From Pirellula sp. (GTDB lineage: Bacteria > Planctomycetota > Planctomycetia > Pirellulales > Pirellulaceae): 35,243 nt of DNA. Every line of letters begins with the position of its first letter. Within the stretch, counting starts at the first letter, position 1. The stretch spans positions 1-35,243 of the forward strand of contig JALOQZ010000010.1 of assembly GCA_025459245.1 (NCBI GenBank), given 5' to 3'. Positions 1 to 8,520 of this stretch are shown piece after piece. Both the position numbers and the translations under genes were made by a program. The notes under the pieces were generated by a model, which saw only the letters and a program-made list of their open reading frames with translations, had not been told where the DNA came from and made no database searches.

Positions 1-9
1 CTCCGGCAT

Positions 10-582
10 TTATCGCTTCGATGCGGGGATGAGATCATCGATGGTTAGCAACGTGACCAACGGGATTCCCGCCGCCTCGAAGTTGGCTCGTCCACCTTCA
101 AGCCGATCGACGACACCGATGGCACCGATCACGTCGAGCCCAAAGTCCTTTGCGGCTGCAGCTGCTTTCAGCGCGCTGCCCCCACTAGTGATCACGTCCT
201 CCACAATCACGACTTTCATGCCTGGGGTTACCGGCCCTTCTACCAGCTTTCCAGTACCATGCTGTTTTGGTTCTTTCCGGACCATAAAGCCAAGAACAGG
301 ATGCTGCCTCAACCCCGCATGCACCACCACCGATGCGGTGATCGGGTCTGCACCGATAGCCAATCCGCCAACGGCCTGCGGCATCCCTCCGAACGCTCCT
401 TTTTCAAGCACATCGAGCATTCCAGCGGCGATCTGATTGGCACCCTGTGGGTGTAGCGTCACCATGCGACAGTCCAAGTAAAAGGTCGCTTGCTTTCCAC
501 TCGCCAGCGTGAATTGCCCGAATTTGAGGGCATGCTGATGGATAATCTCGATGAGCTGCTGTTTATCGTAGGAAATGGACAT
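10..582 (-). CDS. pyrE: Orotate phosphoribosyltransferase
   Basis: This cytosolic enzyme of de novo pyrimidine synthesis transfers the phosphoribosyl group of PRPP to orotate to make OMP. The 190-residue product has the usual family length. It shows the PRPP-binding loop VIVEDVITSGGSA at about residues 126-138 and the mobile catalytic loop RKEPKQHG at about 102-109. The N-terminal part (FTLASGKQATFYLDCR) matches the hood region of bacterial PyrE. The ORF is complete: TAA at 10-12 and ATG at 580-582. No convincing Shine-Dalgarno sequence precedes the ATG. It follows nadE on the same strand after 119 bp, so it may have its own promoter or be read through. The identification is secure; only the start is a judgement. 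Confidence 0.96.
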   Translation of the reverse strand: MSISYDKQQLIEIIHQHALKFGQFTLASGKQATFYLDCRMVTLHPQGANQIAAGMLDVLEKGAFGGMPQAVGGLAIGADPITASVVVHAGLRQHPVLGFMVRKEPKQHGTGKLVEGPVTPGMKVVIVEDVITSGGSALKAAAAAKDFGLDVIGAIGVVDRLEGGRANFEAAGIPLVTLLTIDDLIPASKR

Positions 583-657
583 AGTTTGTTGGGAAATTGG
601 GAAGCCTCATGCGTCATAGATAACGCAATCACCAGTTCAGTTGGGTTGCTCATCCTA

Positions 658-701
658 CTTGCTACTACCCGTTTTTAGCAAGGATACGCCGCTGCGAGCG
701 G
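658..701 (-). terminator. Possible weak hairpins between nadE and pyrE
   Basis: Directly after the nadE stop (minus strand) lies a 5-bp stem with a 3-base loop (689-701, CCGCT/AGCGG). It is followed by a second 6-bp stem with a 13-base loop (658-682, CTTGCT/AGCAAG). Neither has a clear T-tract, so termination is only possible, not shown. Confidence 0.25.
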
Positions 702-2702
702 TTACTCTTCGCGCCAGATACTCGGATCGGCATCGGTCGGCATTCGCCAATCACCTCTCGGCGATAAGGAGACGGTTCCCACCTTCGGACCGTCGGGCAC
801 ACACGTGCGCTTGAATTGCGCCGCGAAGAATCGCTTGAGAAATAAGTCGAGCCAGCGATCGATCTCCGCCTCGGTGTACGGTTTGTCAAAAGTCGTGGCT
901 CGCGACAACTCTCGTATCTTCTGAGGTGAAGCACCAGTCCTGACGAAGTGGTATAGAAAGAAGTCATGCAATTCGTAGGGACCAACTGTCGCTTCGGTGC
1001 TCTGCTCGATCGTCTTGTCTTTGGACAACGGCAACAGCTCGGGACTGATCGGAGTATCAGCGATGTCGAGCAGTACGTTGCGAATCTCACCATCATACTT
1101 CGTCTGAGCTACATGCCGCACCAAGAAACGTACCAAGGTCTTGGGAACCGAACAGTTGACGTTATACATCGACATATGGTCGGCGTTGTAAGTGCTCCAT
1201 CCCAGAGCGCTCTCCGACAAATCACCTGTACCGATCACGAACCCTCGACTCATCAGGAGCAAGGTTCGCATTCTTGCTTGAACATTCTCAAAAACCAAAT
1301 CATGCCGCTTGTCACTCGGGAGATGCTCAAGCTCTCGCTGCAGCGATTCCCAAGTCTTCCCTGCGCAGGAAACCCCAAATGGGGAGTGATTCAAGTTTTG
1401 AAAGATTTGGAAGCAGCTGGGACGAATATCGATAATCTCGCTTCGCAAACCCAACAGCCGAATGAGATCCAACGCATTCCGACGTGTTTTATCCGAAGTA
1501 CCGAATCCCGGCATCGTAATCCCAAGAACGCGTTCGCTCGACGCTCCGATAGCATCCAGCATCTTGGCTGCGACTATCGTGGCTAGCGTGCTATCCAGGC
1601 CTCCCGATACACCGATAACCAACGGCAATTCCGATGGCAGTTGCTGCACCCGCTTGGCCAACGCGGCAATTTGAATTTCGAAGATCTCATCGCATCGCTC
1701 CTGCAGAGCTGCATTGTCCTTGGGAACGAACGGATGCGGATCGATCCAGCGCTGCAACGGTCGTTCACTTCGCTCCAATCCGAACGGTATCCGACGAAAA
1801 GACAATTCGAATGGTAGCGACTGGTGCATCGTCCCAGTAGCGCGTCTGTCTTGCTCGATGCGATCCATATCCACATCGCTCGTAGCAAAGCTTACGACCG
1901 GTGAAAGGTCAACGGCAGGACCAATCGACAATCCAGTCCCCACCCGCTTGGATTCAGCCAGGAGCGTACCATTCTCCGCGATAAGGCAGTGACCGCTGAA
2001 CACGAGATCCGTTGTCGATTCCGAAGGTCCCGCGCTGGCGTAGCAATAGGCTGCGTTGCATTTCCCAGATTGCGTGACGACCAGCCCCTTTCTGTAGACC
2101 GCCTTGCCGACGGTCTCGTTGCTCGCTGAGAGATTCAATAGAACGTTCGCGCCTGCAATCGACTGAAAACTACTAGGAGCTACAGGAACCCACAGATCTT
2201 CGCAAATCTCAATCCCAACGATAACTTGATCATGCTGAAAGAGCAAATCGCATCCCAAAGGAACCGAATAGTCTACTTCGGCGCATCGAATGGTTTCATA
2301 AATTCCCTCGCCGGATTGAAACCAACGTCCCTCGTAGAATTCTTGATAGGTGGGCAAGTGTCGCTTGGGAACTAGTCCTATCACCCGGCCGTTGTTGAGA
2401 ATCGCGGCGCAGTTCAGAAGCTTGCTCTCGTGGACCCAAGGCAATCCAACCACGACGAGCTGATTCGAAGGAGCGCTCGCCGCCAATTCAAATAATTCTC
2501 GGCGGCAACGGTCCAAAAGATGGGATTGTCTGAATAGCTCCCCGCAGGTGTATCCGCTCAGGCAAAGTTCACCGAACAAAACAATATCCGATTCGGTGAA
2601 GCGTTCCAAACTGCGTTGTATGCACCATCGATTCGCATGCGGATTGGCAACACTGGTGGTGGTCGAAGCCGCAGTGACGCGAAGGAACCCTGTGGGAGTC
2701 AT
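702..2702 (-). CDS. nadE: Glutamine-dependent NAD+ synthetase
   Basis: This enzyme performs the last step of NAD synthesis, amidating deamido-NAD with ammonia released from glutamine. It is a two-domain protein of about 666 residues. The N-terminal nitrilase/CN-hydrolase glutaminase domain carries the expected Glu-Lys-Cys triad: Glu in GELCLSGY (~45), Lys in LVPKRHLP (~113) and Cys in EICEDLW (~167). The C-terminal synthetase domain carries the ATP P-loop SGGLDST (~366-372). The open frame extends to a GTG at 2711. I chose the ATG at 2700-2702, codon 4 of that frame, because AAGGGG lies 8 nt upstream of it. That ribosome binding site overlaps the stop of the preceding gene (2715-2717), suggesting co-transcription and possible coupling. 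Length and motifs agree with the two-domain bacterial NadE class. Confidence 0.95.
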   Translation of the reverse strand: MTPTGFLRVTAASTTTSVANPHANRWCIQRSLERFTESDIVLFGELCLSGYTCGELFRQSHLLDRCRRELFELAASAPSNQLVVVGLPWVHESKLLNCAAILNNGRVIGLVPKRHLPTYQEFYEGRWFQSGEGIYETIRCAEVDYSVPLGCDLLFQHDQVIVGIEICEDLWVPVAPSSFQSIAGANVLLNLSASNETVGKAVYRKGLVVTQSGKCNAAYCYASAGPSESTTDLVFSGHCLIAENGTLLAESKRVGTGLSIGPAVDLSPVVSFATSDVDMDRIEQDRRATGTMHQSLPFELSFRRIPFGLERSERPLQRWIDPHPFVPKDNAALQERCDEIFEIQIAALAKRVQQLPSELPLVIGVSGGLDSTLATIVAAKMLDAIGASSERVLGITMPGFGTSDKTRRNALDLIRLLGLRSEIIDIRPSCFQIFQNLNHSPFGVSCAGKTWESLQRELEHLPSDKRHDLVFENVQARMRTLLLMSRGFVIGTGDLSESALGWSTYNADHMSMYNVNCSVPKTLVRFLVRHVAQTKYDGEIRNVLLDIADTPISPELLPLSKDKTIEQSTEATVGPYELHDFFLYHFVRTGASPQKIRELSRATTFDKPYTEAEIDRWLDLFLKRFFAAQFKRTCVPDGPKVGTVSLSPRGDWRMPTDADPSIWREE

Positions 2703-2714
2703 CGAAAACACCCC

Positions 2715-3107
2715 TTATGCGGGGGAACGATGGAAGTGAACGTGTTTCCACTTCCCGTTCTGTCGATGCCATACCCGGGTTTCTTCCATGGCAGTTGTTA
2801 CAGGCTTTCCGTCGACCATCTTTTGAGTCAAGCGAACGTAGGCGATGATCCCGACGTCACCGATGATGCGAATGTGCGGTCCGATCATCGTCGATTGCAC
2901 GGCGCTCGGAGCACCACTGCTCGGAAGGTTGAAGTAGTAGCGGTGGAAATCCAATCCATCGACGAGGTTCCCAAGGGCTTCGGGTTCGAAGCACGTGAGA
3001 GTGGGGTCACAGATTTCTGCGTACGCATCCCAATCACCTGCGGTGATAGCGACTAAGAGTTGTTGCGTACGAGAGAGAATCGCATCACGATCGGATTCCA
3101 AAGACAT
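2715..3107 (-). CDS. CaMKII association-domain (SnoaL/NTF2-like) protein
   Basis: This is a small cytosolic protein of 130 residues with the conserved pattern of the CaMKII association domain (NTF2-like fold). Signatures are AITAGDWDAYAEICDPTLT, CFEPEALGNLVDGLDFH and the closing W-K-HVHFHRS. In animals the domain oligomerises CaM kinase II. Bacterial stand-alone members are common but mostly without a known substrate, so no reaction is assigned. I chose ATG 3105-3107 rather than the TTG at 3113 because AAGAAGG lies about 10 nt upstream of it. The stop is only 12 bp before the nadE ATG, so the two genes almost certainly share a transcript. Family assignment is firm, function unknown. Confidence 0.85.
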   Translation of the reverse strand: MSLESDRDAILSRTQQLLVAITAGDWDAYAEICDPTLTCFEPEALGNLVDGLDFHRYYFNLPSSGAPSAVQSTMIGPHIRIIGDVGIIAYVRLTQKMVDGKPVTTAMEETRVWHRQNGKWKHVHFHRSPA

Positions 3108-3173
3108 CTGCAATCAGCCTTCTTCAAGAAATAGGGATCAAGGTTTCATCGACCTGCCGCCGAAGCCAATATC

Positions 3174-4100
3174 CTATTCGCTTGGATGGTGATTGACTAT
3201 GGAGGTCGATCGGGCTTGTTGTGGAATCGAGAACGCGATCACGCACTGCCGCTTCATCCAATCCGAAACATACGCGAAGAATCGCTCGCGTTGAAGATCA
3301 TCGTGCAGGTCATGTCTGCAGCCCATCCAAATTTTAAGTTTCGCGAATCCTGCCGCTGCCTCGGCGAATTCAGCGCTCGCTTGTGGACTGGTGAGAGTGT
3401 CCTCCGAGCCATGCATCAAGAGGGTAGGTACGCGAAGGGCACTTGCGTTTTCCAAGGCCCAAACACCGCTGTCGATTAAATTGATGGCAAGCCGCAAGGA
3501 CATTGCGCGGTGTACATAGCGATCGCGCAAATAGGCGTCCTGAGCACGTCGATCATGGCTTAATTTGTCGACTTGAATGGGGGCTTTAATTCGCCAGTTG
3601 GGAACGCGCTTTGCCAGCCATCGTCCCGCATCCATGAATCGCTCTTTGGGCATCGTTACCGGCCGAAGCATCGGCGAACCCGCCACGATCCCTCGAATAC
3701 TGTCACGGATATGCGGACGTCGCAGGGCCAAGTTGAGGACCAGATTTCCACCCATGCTCTGCCCGAAGAGGAAGCTTGGAATGTTCCCCACAAGCCCCTT
3801 GGTGTACTCCGTGCTAGCTTCGACATCATCGAGCAATTGCTCGTAAGACTGAATACATCCCCGTCGTCCAGGGCTTCGACCGTGACCGATCAAATCGACA
3901 GCGGTTAATGCGATTCCCATCGCAGCCAAGGAAGTCCCCATGCCCGCAAACCGCTCACCGTGGTCGCCAAAGCCGTGAATGATGGTAAGGGCAGCCCAAG
4001 GAGTCTCTCGGGCGGGTAGCCAGGTGTACGTGTAGCGGTACGAGCCTCGCAAATCTGCGATTCTCGATTCGCATGCGACAGATGTTCCGTATCCAATCAC
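3174..4100 (-). CDS. Alpha/beta hydrolase, monoacylglycerol lipase-like (serine aminopeptidase S33/Hydrolase_4)
   Basis: This is a probable cytosolic esterase or lysophospholipase/monoglyceride lipase-type hydrolase. The oxyanion region IIHGFGDHGERF is followed by the nucleophile elbow GQSMGGNL. A catalytic Asp lies in MHGSEDTLTS and a His in GCRHDLHDD, giving a full Ser-Asp-His triad in the right order. The open frame runs up to a TTG at 4220. Family members usually have about 30-35 residues before the HG motif, which fits the GTG at 4098-4100, preceded by GAAGG about 10 nt upstream, so I used that start. The longer form of 348 residues is not excluded. The actual substrate cannot be told from sequence. 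It lies upstream of the CaMKII-domain gene with a 66-bp gap and may head that transcript. Confidence 0.85.
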   Translation of the reverse strand: MIGYGTSVACESRIADLRGSYRYTYTWLPARETPWAALTIIHGFGDHGERFAGMGTSLAAMGIALTAVDLIGHGRSPGRRGCIQSYEQLLDDVEASTEYTKGLVGNIPSFLFGQSMGGNLVLNLALRRPHIRDSIRGIVAGSPMLRPVTMPKERFMDAGRWLAKRVPNWRIKAPIQVDKLSHDRRAQDAYLRDRYVHRAMSLRLAINLIDSGVWALENASALRVPTLLMHGSEDTLTSPQASAEFAEAAAGFAKLKIWMGCRHDLHDDLQRERFFAYVSDWMKRQCVIAFSIPQQARSTSIVNHHPSE

Positions 4101-4336
4101 GCTGGTGAAACCTTCGGCTCGAGTTGTCGTTTGCTTTCCCACCCCGCCAGTTCGCCAAGGCGGAAAAGTCGATACCTTCACCGTTAACCATCGGTATCCG
4201 AATCGAGAAAGCTGAGTCAAAGGCGACCCAATCCGAAAAGGTTTCGCAACTCCGAAGAATAGGTAAATGAGGAAAGGTTCCCAGCCGATACATCGATTGT
4301 GAATCGTCCCCTTCCGATAACGCTAGCATTGATCGC

Positions 4337-4606
4337 ATGCTGAACCATCCTGCAGACAAGATCCGTGAATCATTTCGCGAATACGTTGCCCAGAGAGTGA
4401 CCATCCCCGCGGATGCGATCATGCTCGAAACAACCTTGATTCGCGACGGCATGTATTGCGGACGGAGATTTGCGTTGGAGGGGTACTGCGTCGTCTACTT
4501 CGTCGAAGAGCAGCAGATCAAGATGTATAGCCCCGCTGGAACCGTCGAGTTCAGCTGTCCTCTGGCAACCTTTCTCTCGCCACCTTCCCAGTCGATTGCT
4601 GCCTAA
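4337..4606 (+). CDS. Small conserved-looking hypothetical protein (89 aa)
   Basis: I do not recognise a family. The 89-residue product is acidic to neutral, without a signal peptide or membrane segment. It has a plausible folded core (RRFALEGYCVVYFVEEQQIKMYS) and a proline/serine-rich tail. The opposite-strand frame over the same bases is Arg/Gly-rich and looks like a shadow. It starts at ATG 4337 with no obvious Shine-Dalgarno. It lies divergent from the hydrolase gene and 98 bp before the DUF1559 gene on the same strand. Coding potential is judged from composition only. Confidence 0.55.
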   Translation: MLNHPADKIRESFREYVAQRVTIPADAIMLETTLIRDGMYCGRRFALEGYCVVYFVEEQQIKMYSPAGTVEFSCPLATFLSPPSQSIAA

Positions 4607-4704
4607 GGGCATCTACGTTTGCAAAAGTTCGATGTCGCCCCATGTCTTGCGTCCCTGCAGGGACTACTGGCGAATGGAATTGAGTTTCCATTACACTGAA
4701 TTCC

Positions 4705-5508
4705 ATGATGACATTCAGTACTCGAACTCTCTTTACTTCGACAGCAATCGTTGCAGCAATATTCGCGTTGGGCTATCCGATGATTCAGTCCGCTCAGGAG
4801 GCGGCGATGGAGATTCAATGCTGCAACAACGCTAAACAAATTGGTCTTGCCATTTTGAACTATGAGTCAGCCTACCGACGTTTGCCGATAGCCATCGAAA
4901 TCTCTGAGCAGGGAAAACTGTGGCGAAGTTGGAGATCCCATGTTTATCCAACCTTCATCGAGCAGACTTCGCAGCCTTACGATGGTTCACAAGCATGGGA
5001 TTCCAGAACGAACTTGCGATTGATCAATGGGACGCCAATCGCGAGCGCTGCGAGCAAGGGAAGTGGAAAAACCGTCGCTCGGACGTACGATCGTGTCCCT
5101 TGGTGCTTCCGATGCCCTAAATGCGCAAACCCCGCCGGTGTAAATTACGTCGTCATCACAGGGGAAGGGACTCCATTTCCTGATTCCAAGTCCATCCGAC
5201 TTTCCGATATTACAGATGGACTGGATAACACTCTCCTTGTCGTCGAGTCAGTGAATTGCACACCAGACTGGATTGAGCCTCAAGACCTCCATATTGCAAC
5301 CATGGATTTCAAGATCAACTCTCTGACAAAACCATCCATATCCAGTTTCCATCCGAAAGGCGCAGCGGTGTGCTTCGCCGATGGAGCTGCTTTTTTAATA
5401 ACACATCGTATTACTGAGTCTGAACTCAAAGCCCTGATTACAATAGGTGGCGGTGAAGATATAACGCGAGACGATTTAATCAAGCGTGGAATTTTGGTCC
5501 ATCGCTGA
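4705..5508 (+). CDS. DUF1559-family protein without a prepilin cleavage motif
   Basis: This belongs to the large planctomycete family of pseudopilin-like DUF1559 proteins. The sequence shows an N-terminal hydrophobic segment (~10-28), the family signature EAAMEIQCCNNAKQIGLAILNYES (~35-55, quoted in part) and the C-terminal H-x9-DG block FHPKGAAVCFADGAAF (~224-239). Typical members begin with a GFTLVELL-type prepilin peptidase site. Here that stretch reads FSTRTLFTST, so normal prepilin processing is unlikely; the protein may simply stay anchored or be secreted another way. A WCFRCPKCANP cluster (~130-140) could form a metal or disulfide site. Length (267) is near the low end for the family. 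It is followed after 30 bp by the S51 peptidase gene on the same strand, probably one transcript. Confidence 0.85.
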   Translation: MMTFSTRTLFTSTAIVAAIFALGYPMIQSAQEAAMEIQCCNNAKQIGLAILNYESAYRRLPIAIEISEQGKLWRSWRSHVYPTFIEQTSQPYDGSQAWDSRTNLRLINGTPIASAASKGSGKTVARTYDRVPWCFRCPKCANPAGVNYVVITGEGTPFPDSKSIRLSDITDGLDNTLLVVESVNCTPDWIEPQDLHIATMDFKINSLTKPSISSFHPKGAAVCFADGAAFLITHRITESELKALITIGGGEDITRDDLIKRGILVHR

Positions 5509-5538
5509 ACCTGAGCTTTATCCAATAGCCCTATCGCC

Positions 5539-7197
5539 ATGAAATCTACCCTGTCGGTGCTGCCATTTTTTATCTTTGGGATACTTGCAAGCGGCTTTGC
5601 TCATGGCCAAACGTTTGATGAGAGGTTCGACATTTGGCCTGTTGATTTGAAAATCAATGGGTGCGTTGTAGCGATGCACGCGGAAGCTATTTCTGACAAG
5701 ATTCTCGAATCCTCGTTACCGAAGTCGCCCTCTCAATCGATTTTGGTCCTTGCCGATCAGAATGAGGCGGCCGTTCAATCAACGTTGCAATCGATTTTGG
5801 CAAAGTTCTCGTCTTCCGATATTGTTTCGACTTCCGTTATCGAAGAGGAATCAAGCGACGCACTCTTCGCTCCATGGGACACCGTCGTTTGGAGCGATTC
5901 ACGCGAGGTGAATAAAATCCCCCCCGCTTTGTTGAAGCGATTTGAGACGCTTGCTCGCGCCCACATCCGACATGGAAAGAATATTGTGGTCGCAGGCCCC
6001 CATGCTAAAACTCTTTCCAAGTTCTACGTCGAGTCGATCGATCTGGGGCACCCTCGCATTGCGATGGGAATGAATCTGTTGCCCGATGTGGTTTTGGAAA
6101 CCAATTGCGAAGCCTCAAACGAAGGGAATCCGCAAGTACTAAGCGTTCTAGCGAGCCAACCACGCTGTGTTGGAATCGCCTTGGAAAAGAATACGGCACT
6201 TGTGCTGCGAGGGCGAAAACTGAGAGTTTGGGGAGAAGGCACTGGAACCCTGATGCTCCATGCAAATGGACAACAACCCATTCGTTTGCAAACCATCGCT
6301 CCCGAATCTTCGGAGCAACGATCCCCCAATCGATATTTGGCTGATTTGACCGAATGGCGTCGAGACGCGATCGATAGAACTCTCCCTCCGTTCCCACCCA
6401 AAAACCCTGAAGCGCCGATCGTTGAGAACGGTACCCTATTGATCGTCGGAGGTGGCGGTCTGCCCAATGGCTTGATGGATCGGTTCTGCGAACTCGCTGG
6501 CGGACCCGATAATGCCAAGCTTGTGTATGTGCCATGCGAAGAAGCCGATGAGGTTTCTCCAAATCAATCCATCTTGGAAACTTGGAAGAAAAAGGGAATC
6601 CAACATGCGACCATGCTCCACACCAAGGACCGAAAGAAAGCGAATGAAGACGAAGAATTCTTGAAACCGCTACGAGAAGCGACCGGCATCTGGTTCGGAG
6701 GTGGTCGGCAATGGAACTTCGCCGATTCCTATTATGGAACGGCCGCTCACCGATTGATGAAGGAGGTGCTGCAACGCGGTGGTGTTATCGGTGGCTCGTC
6801 TGCGGGAGCTTCGATTCAAGCTCGCTACTTGGCTCGCGCGACACCAATCGAAAACTTCAATATCATGGCCCCAGGTTACGAGCGAGGGGGGCTGGGCTTT
6901 ATCGATGGAGTCGCAATCGATCAACACTTCACCCAACGAGGCAGGCAACGCGATATGACCCAGCTCGTAAATCGCTATCCTCAGCTTTTGGGAATCGGTA
7001 TTGATGAGACGACAGCGATAACAGTGAATGGTTCGAAAGCTACCGTTTCGGGCAAGGGCAAAGTCTACTTCTATGATCGACGCCAAGCTGTCTATCCCGA
7101 TCGCCCTGACTATATCGCACTGGAATCCGGGCAATCTTTTGATCTGGTAACCAGGCGAGAAATCGCTCCGGAGACGTCTCCGACGACCGGCAAATAG
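5539..7197 (+). CDS. Secreted peptidase S51 / cyanophycinase-like protein with N-terminal extension
   Basis: The N-terminus is a signal peptide (MKSTLSVLPFFIFGILASGFAHGQ), so the product is exported. Residues ~297-540 form an S51 domain. It shows GGGGLPNG, the nucleophile elbow VIGGSSAGAS (catalytic Ser about 421), then DQHFTQRGRQRD with the catalytic His (~461) and GIGIDETTAI with an acidic residue. This order matches cyanophycinase and cyanophycinase-like exopeptidases. Residues ~25-295 are an extra region I cannot assign. Cyanophycinases are usually near 270-300 residues, so this is about twice as long. No cyanophycin synthetase is in view, so the substrate may be another beta-aspartyl or Asp-containing peptide. 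It probably forms an operon with the DUF1559 gene. Confidence 0.85.
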   Translation: MKSTLSVLPFFIFGILASGFAHGQTFDERFDIWPVDLKINGCVVAMHAEAISDKILESSLPKSPSQSILVLADQNEAAVQSTLQSILAKFSSSDIVSTSVIEEESSDALFAPWDTVVWSDSREVNKIPPALLKRFETLARAHIRHGKNIVVAGPHAKTLSKFYVESIDLGHPRIAMGMNLLPDVVLETNCEASNEGNPQVLSVLASQPRCVGIALEKNTALVLRGRKLRVWGEGTGTLMLHANGQQPIRLQTIAPESSEQRSPNRYLADLTEWRRDAIDRTLPPFPPKNPEAPIVENGTLLIVGGGGLPNGLMDRFCELAGGPDNAKLVYVPCEEADEVSPNQSILETWKKKGIQHATMLHTKDRKKANEDEEFLKPLREATGIWFGGGRQWNFADSYYGTAAHRLMKEVLQRGGVIGGSSAGASIQARYLARATPIENFNIMAPGYERGGLGFIDGVAIDQHFTQRGRQRDMTQLVNRYPQLLGIGIDETTAITVNGSKATVSGKGKVYFYDRRQAVYPDRPDYIALESGQSFDLVTRREIAPETSPTTGK

Positions 7198-7263
7198 CCA
7201 TGGTCGCCGCGAAGATCTCATTGGGAAAGGCCGTCAGCACAGCTGGATAACAAGTGCACTTTT

Positions 7264-8214
7264 TTATAGTAGATTGGCCACTTTCCCCATGAAGAGAGCG
7301 TAGATTAAGAGTAGAAGCGCTCCTTCAAAGGGGGAGATCTTTTTGTCTTGTGTGAGCAAATAGAAGAACAAGGTTACGGCGGCATAGAATGGAAGCGAGA
7401 AATGGATCAATTCGGACGGCACAGTCAATGCACCAAATAAACTAGCAACACCTGGGATCATAAGACCATTGAAGATGCATGATCCCAGAACATTCCCAAC
7501 CGCCAGTCCTGCCTTGCCCGCCCTCGCTGCCGATACACTCACGACGCACTCCGGCAGCGTTGTCCCAACGGACAAAAGAGTCATCGATACAATCGCTTTG
7601 CTAACACCTAACGACTCTGCAATCTTGCTCAACGAATCGATCGTTTGATTTGCGCTAAAGAAAATCACCACTCCACTCGCGAGCAGGATTCCAATCGCCC
7701 AACCTAATGAGCTTTTTGTCTCTGGCGGATGAGGTAACGCATCCGAAGCTGCGTTGGTGTTGCCGGCTTTTAGCAAGTAGAAAACATAGGCGCAATAGGC
7801 CAACAGCCCAATCACCGCCTCCGAAGCATGCACCGTGCCGTCGAACATCGTCACGACGACAATCAGCGCGGCCCCTGCAAGATAGTTTAAATCGATGTAA
7901 ATGTATTGGGCACCCAAATCGATTCGGCTGCGCGATAGTACTACGGTCAAACCTAGGACAAAAAGAATGTTCGAAAGGGACGAGCCGATGATGTTCCCCG
8001 GCACGATCTCGGAACTCCCGGCCCTCACCGACAAGACCGACGAAATGAGTTCCGGCAACGAAGTACCGACGGAAACAATCACGACCCCAACGACGAACGA
8101 GGACAATCCAAAGCGATATCCCAGCGTCTCAGCTGCCCCGGTGAAAAATTTGGCCGAGGCGATGAGCAAGCCCACCGAGACGACGAAAATGGCCAACGCA
8201 ATCATCAACTCCAT
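7264..8214 (-). CDS. Calcium/sodium antiporter, CaCA family (YrbG-like)
   Basis: This is an inner-membrane cation exchanger of 316 residues with about ten hydrophobic helices. It shows the two inverted alpha-repeats of the CaCA superfamily. The first is VSVGTSLPELISS with PGNIIGSSLSNILFVLG. The second is LSVGTTLPECVVSVSAARAG with VGNVLGSCIFNGLM. The G-T-(S/T)-L-P-E motifs hold the ion-coordinating glutamates. Length and architecture match the bacterial YrbG/CaxB-type group, which exchanges Ca2+ against Na+ or K+. The ATG is at 8212-8214. It converges with the S51 gene, leaving 66 bp between stops, and diverges from the mscS-type gene. Ion specificity cannot be read from the sequence. Confidence 0.92.
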   Translation of the reverse strand: MELMIALAIFVVSVGLLIASAKFFTGAAETLGYRFGLSSFVVGVVIVSVGTSLPELISSVLSVRAGSSEIVPGNIIGSSLSNILFVLGLTVVLSRSRIDLGAQYIYIDLNYLAGAALIVVVTMFDGTVHASEAVIGLLAYCAYVFYLLKAGNTNAASDALPHPPETKSSLGWAIGILLASGVVIFFSANQTIDSLSKIAESLGVSKAIVSMTLLSVGTTLPECVVSVSAARAGKAGLAVGNVLGSCIFNGLMIPGVASLFGALTVPSELIHFSLPFYAAVTLFFYLLTQDKKISPFEGALLLLIYALFMGKVANLL

Positions 8215-8380
8215 GCTGACTTAGCTCCTGATGCGCGAAACGTGGATTGAACCCGTTAGGCCCTCTACGCAATCCCTCTTCAATTGTTCGAAGGTTTTTT
8301 GCTATTAGTACACGTCAGTCATTAGGCACGAGCGTCCGTTCACCCGGTTCCCATCGCAACGATCGGTTCCGTGCTCGGGA

Positions 8381-8411
8381 GCAACCGGGGGCTAGCGCCC
8401 AGCGGCTGATT
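8381..8411 (+). repeat. REP-like element with GGCTAGCGCC core
   Basis: An imperfect palindrome (ACCGGGGGCTAGCGCCCAGC) lies just before the tandem 39-bp repeat. Its core, ACCG-G-GGCTAGCGCC-x-x-GCGGCTRAT, is also the centre of the 54-bp repeats at 24.9, 28.2 and 29.4 kb when those are read on the opposite strand to B and C. It appears to be a short intergenic repeat family. Confidence 0.6.
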
Positions 8412-8479
8412 CGCTTATTTCGCGGAGCGAAATGCGGCGATTGGCTGATTCGCTTGATTCGCGTAGCGAAACGCGACTG
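8404..8479 (+). repeat. Tandem 39-bp palindrome-containing repeat (two copies)
   Basis: Copy 1 (8404-8442) and copy 2 (8443-~8479) both start GGCTGATTCGCTT. Each contains a small hairpin: TTTCGC-GGA-GCGAAA in copy 1 and TTCGC-GTA-GCGAA in copy 2. They lie in the 306-bp non-coding gap between the divergent exchanger and channel genes. The rest of that gap (8215-8380) shows nothing I recognise. Confidence 0.75.
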
Positions 8480-8520
8480 TGATTCGATAACTTTTGCAAG
8501 CATTCAAGGTCTACCAGACG

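Noticed and set aside
29-436. Open frame of 135 codons on the plus strand
   Set aside because: Antisense to pyrE; Pro/Ser/Thr-rich shadow composition, while the minus frame has all OPRTase motifs.
966-1586. Open frame of 206 codons on the plus strand
   Set aside because: Antisense to the synthetase domain of nadE; no recognisable domain.
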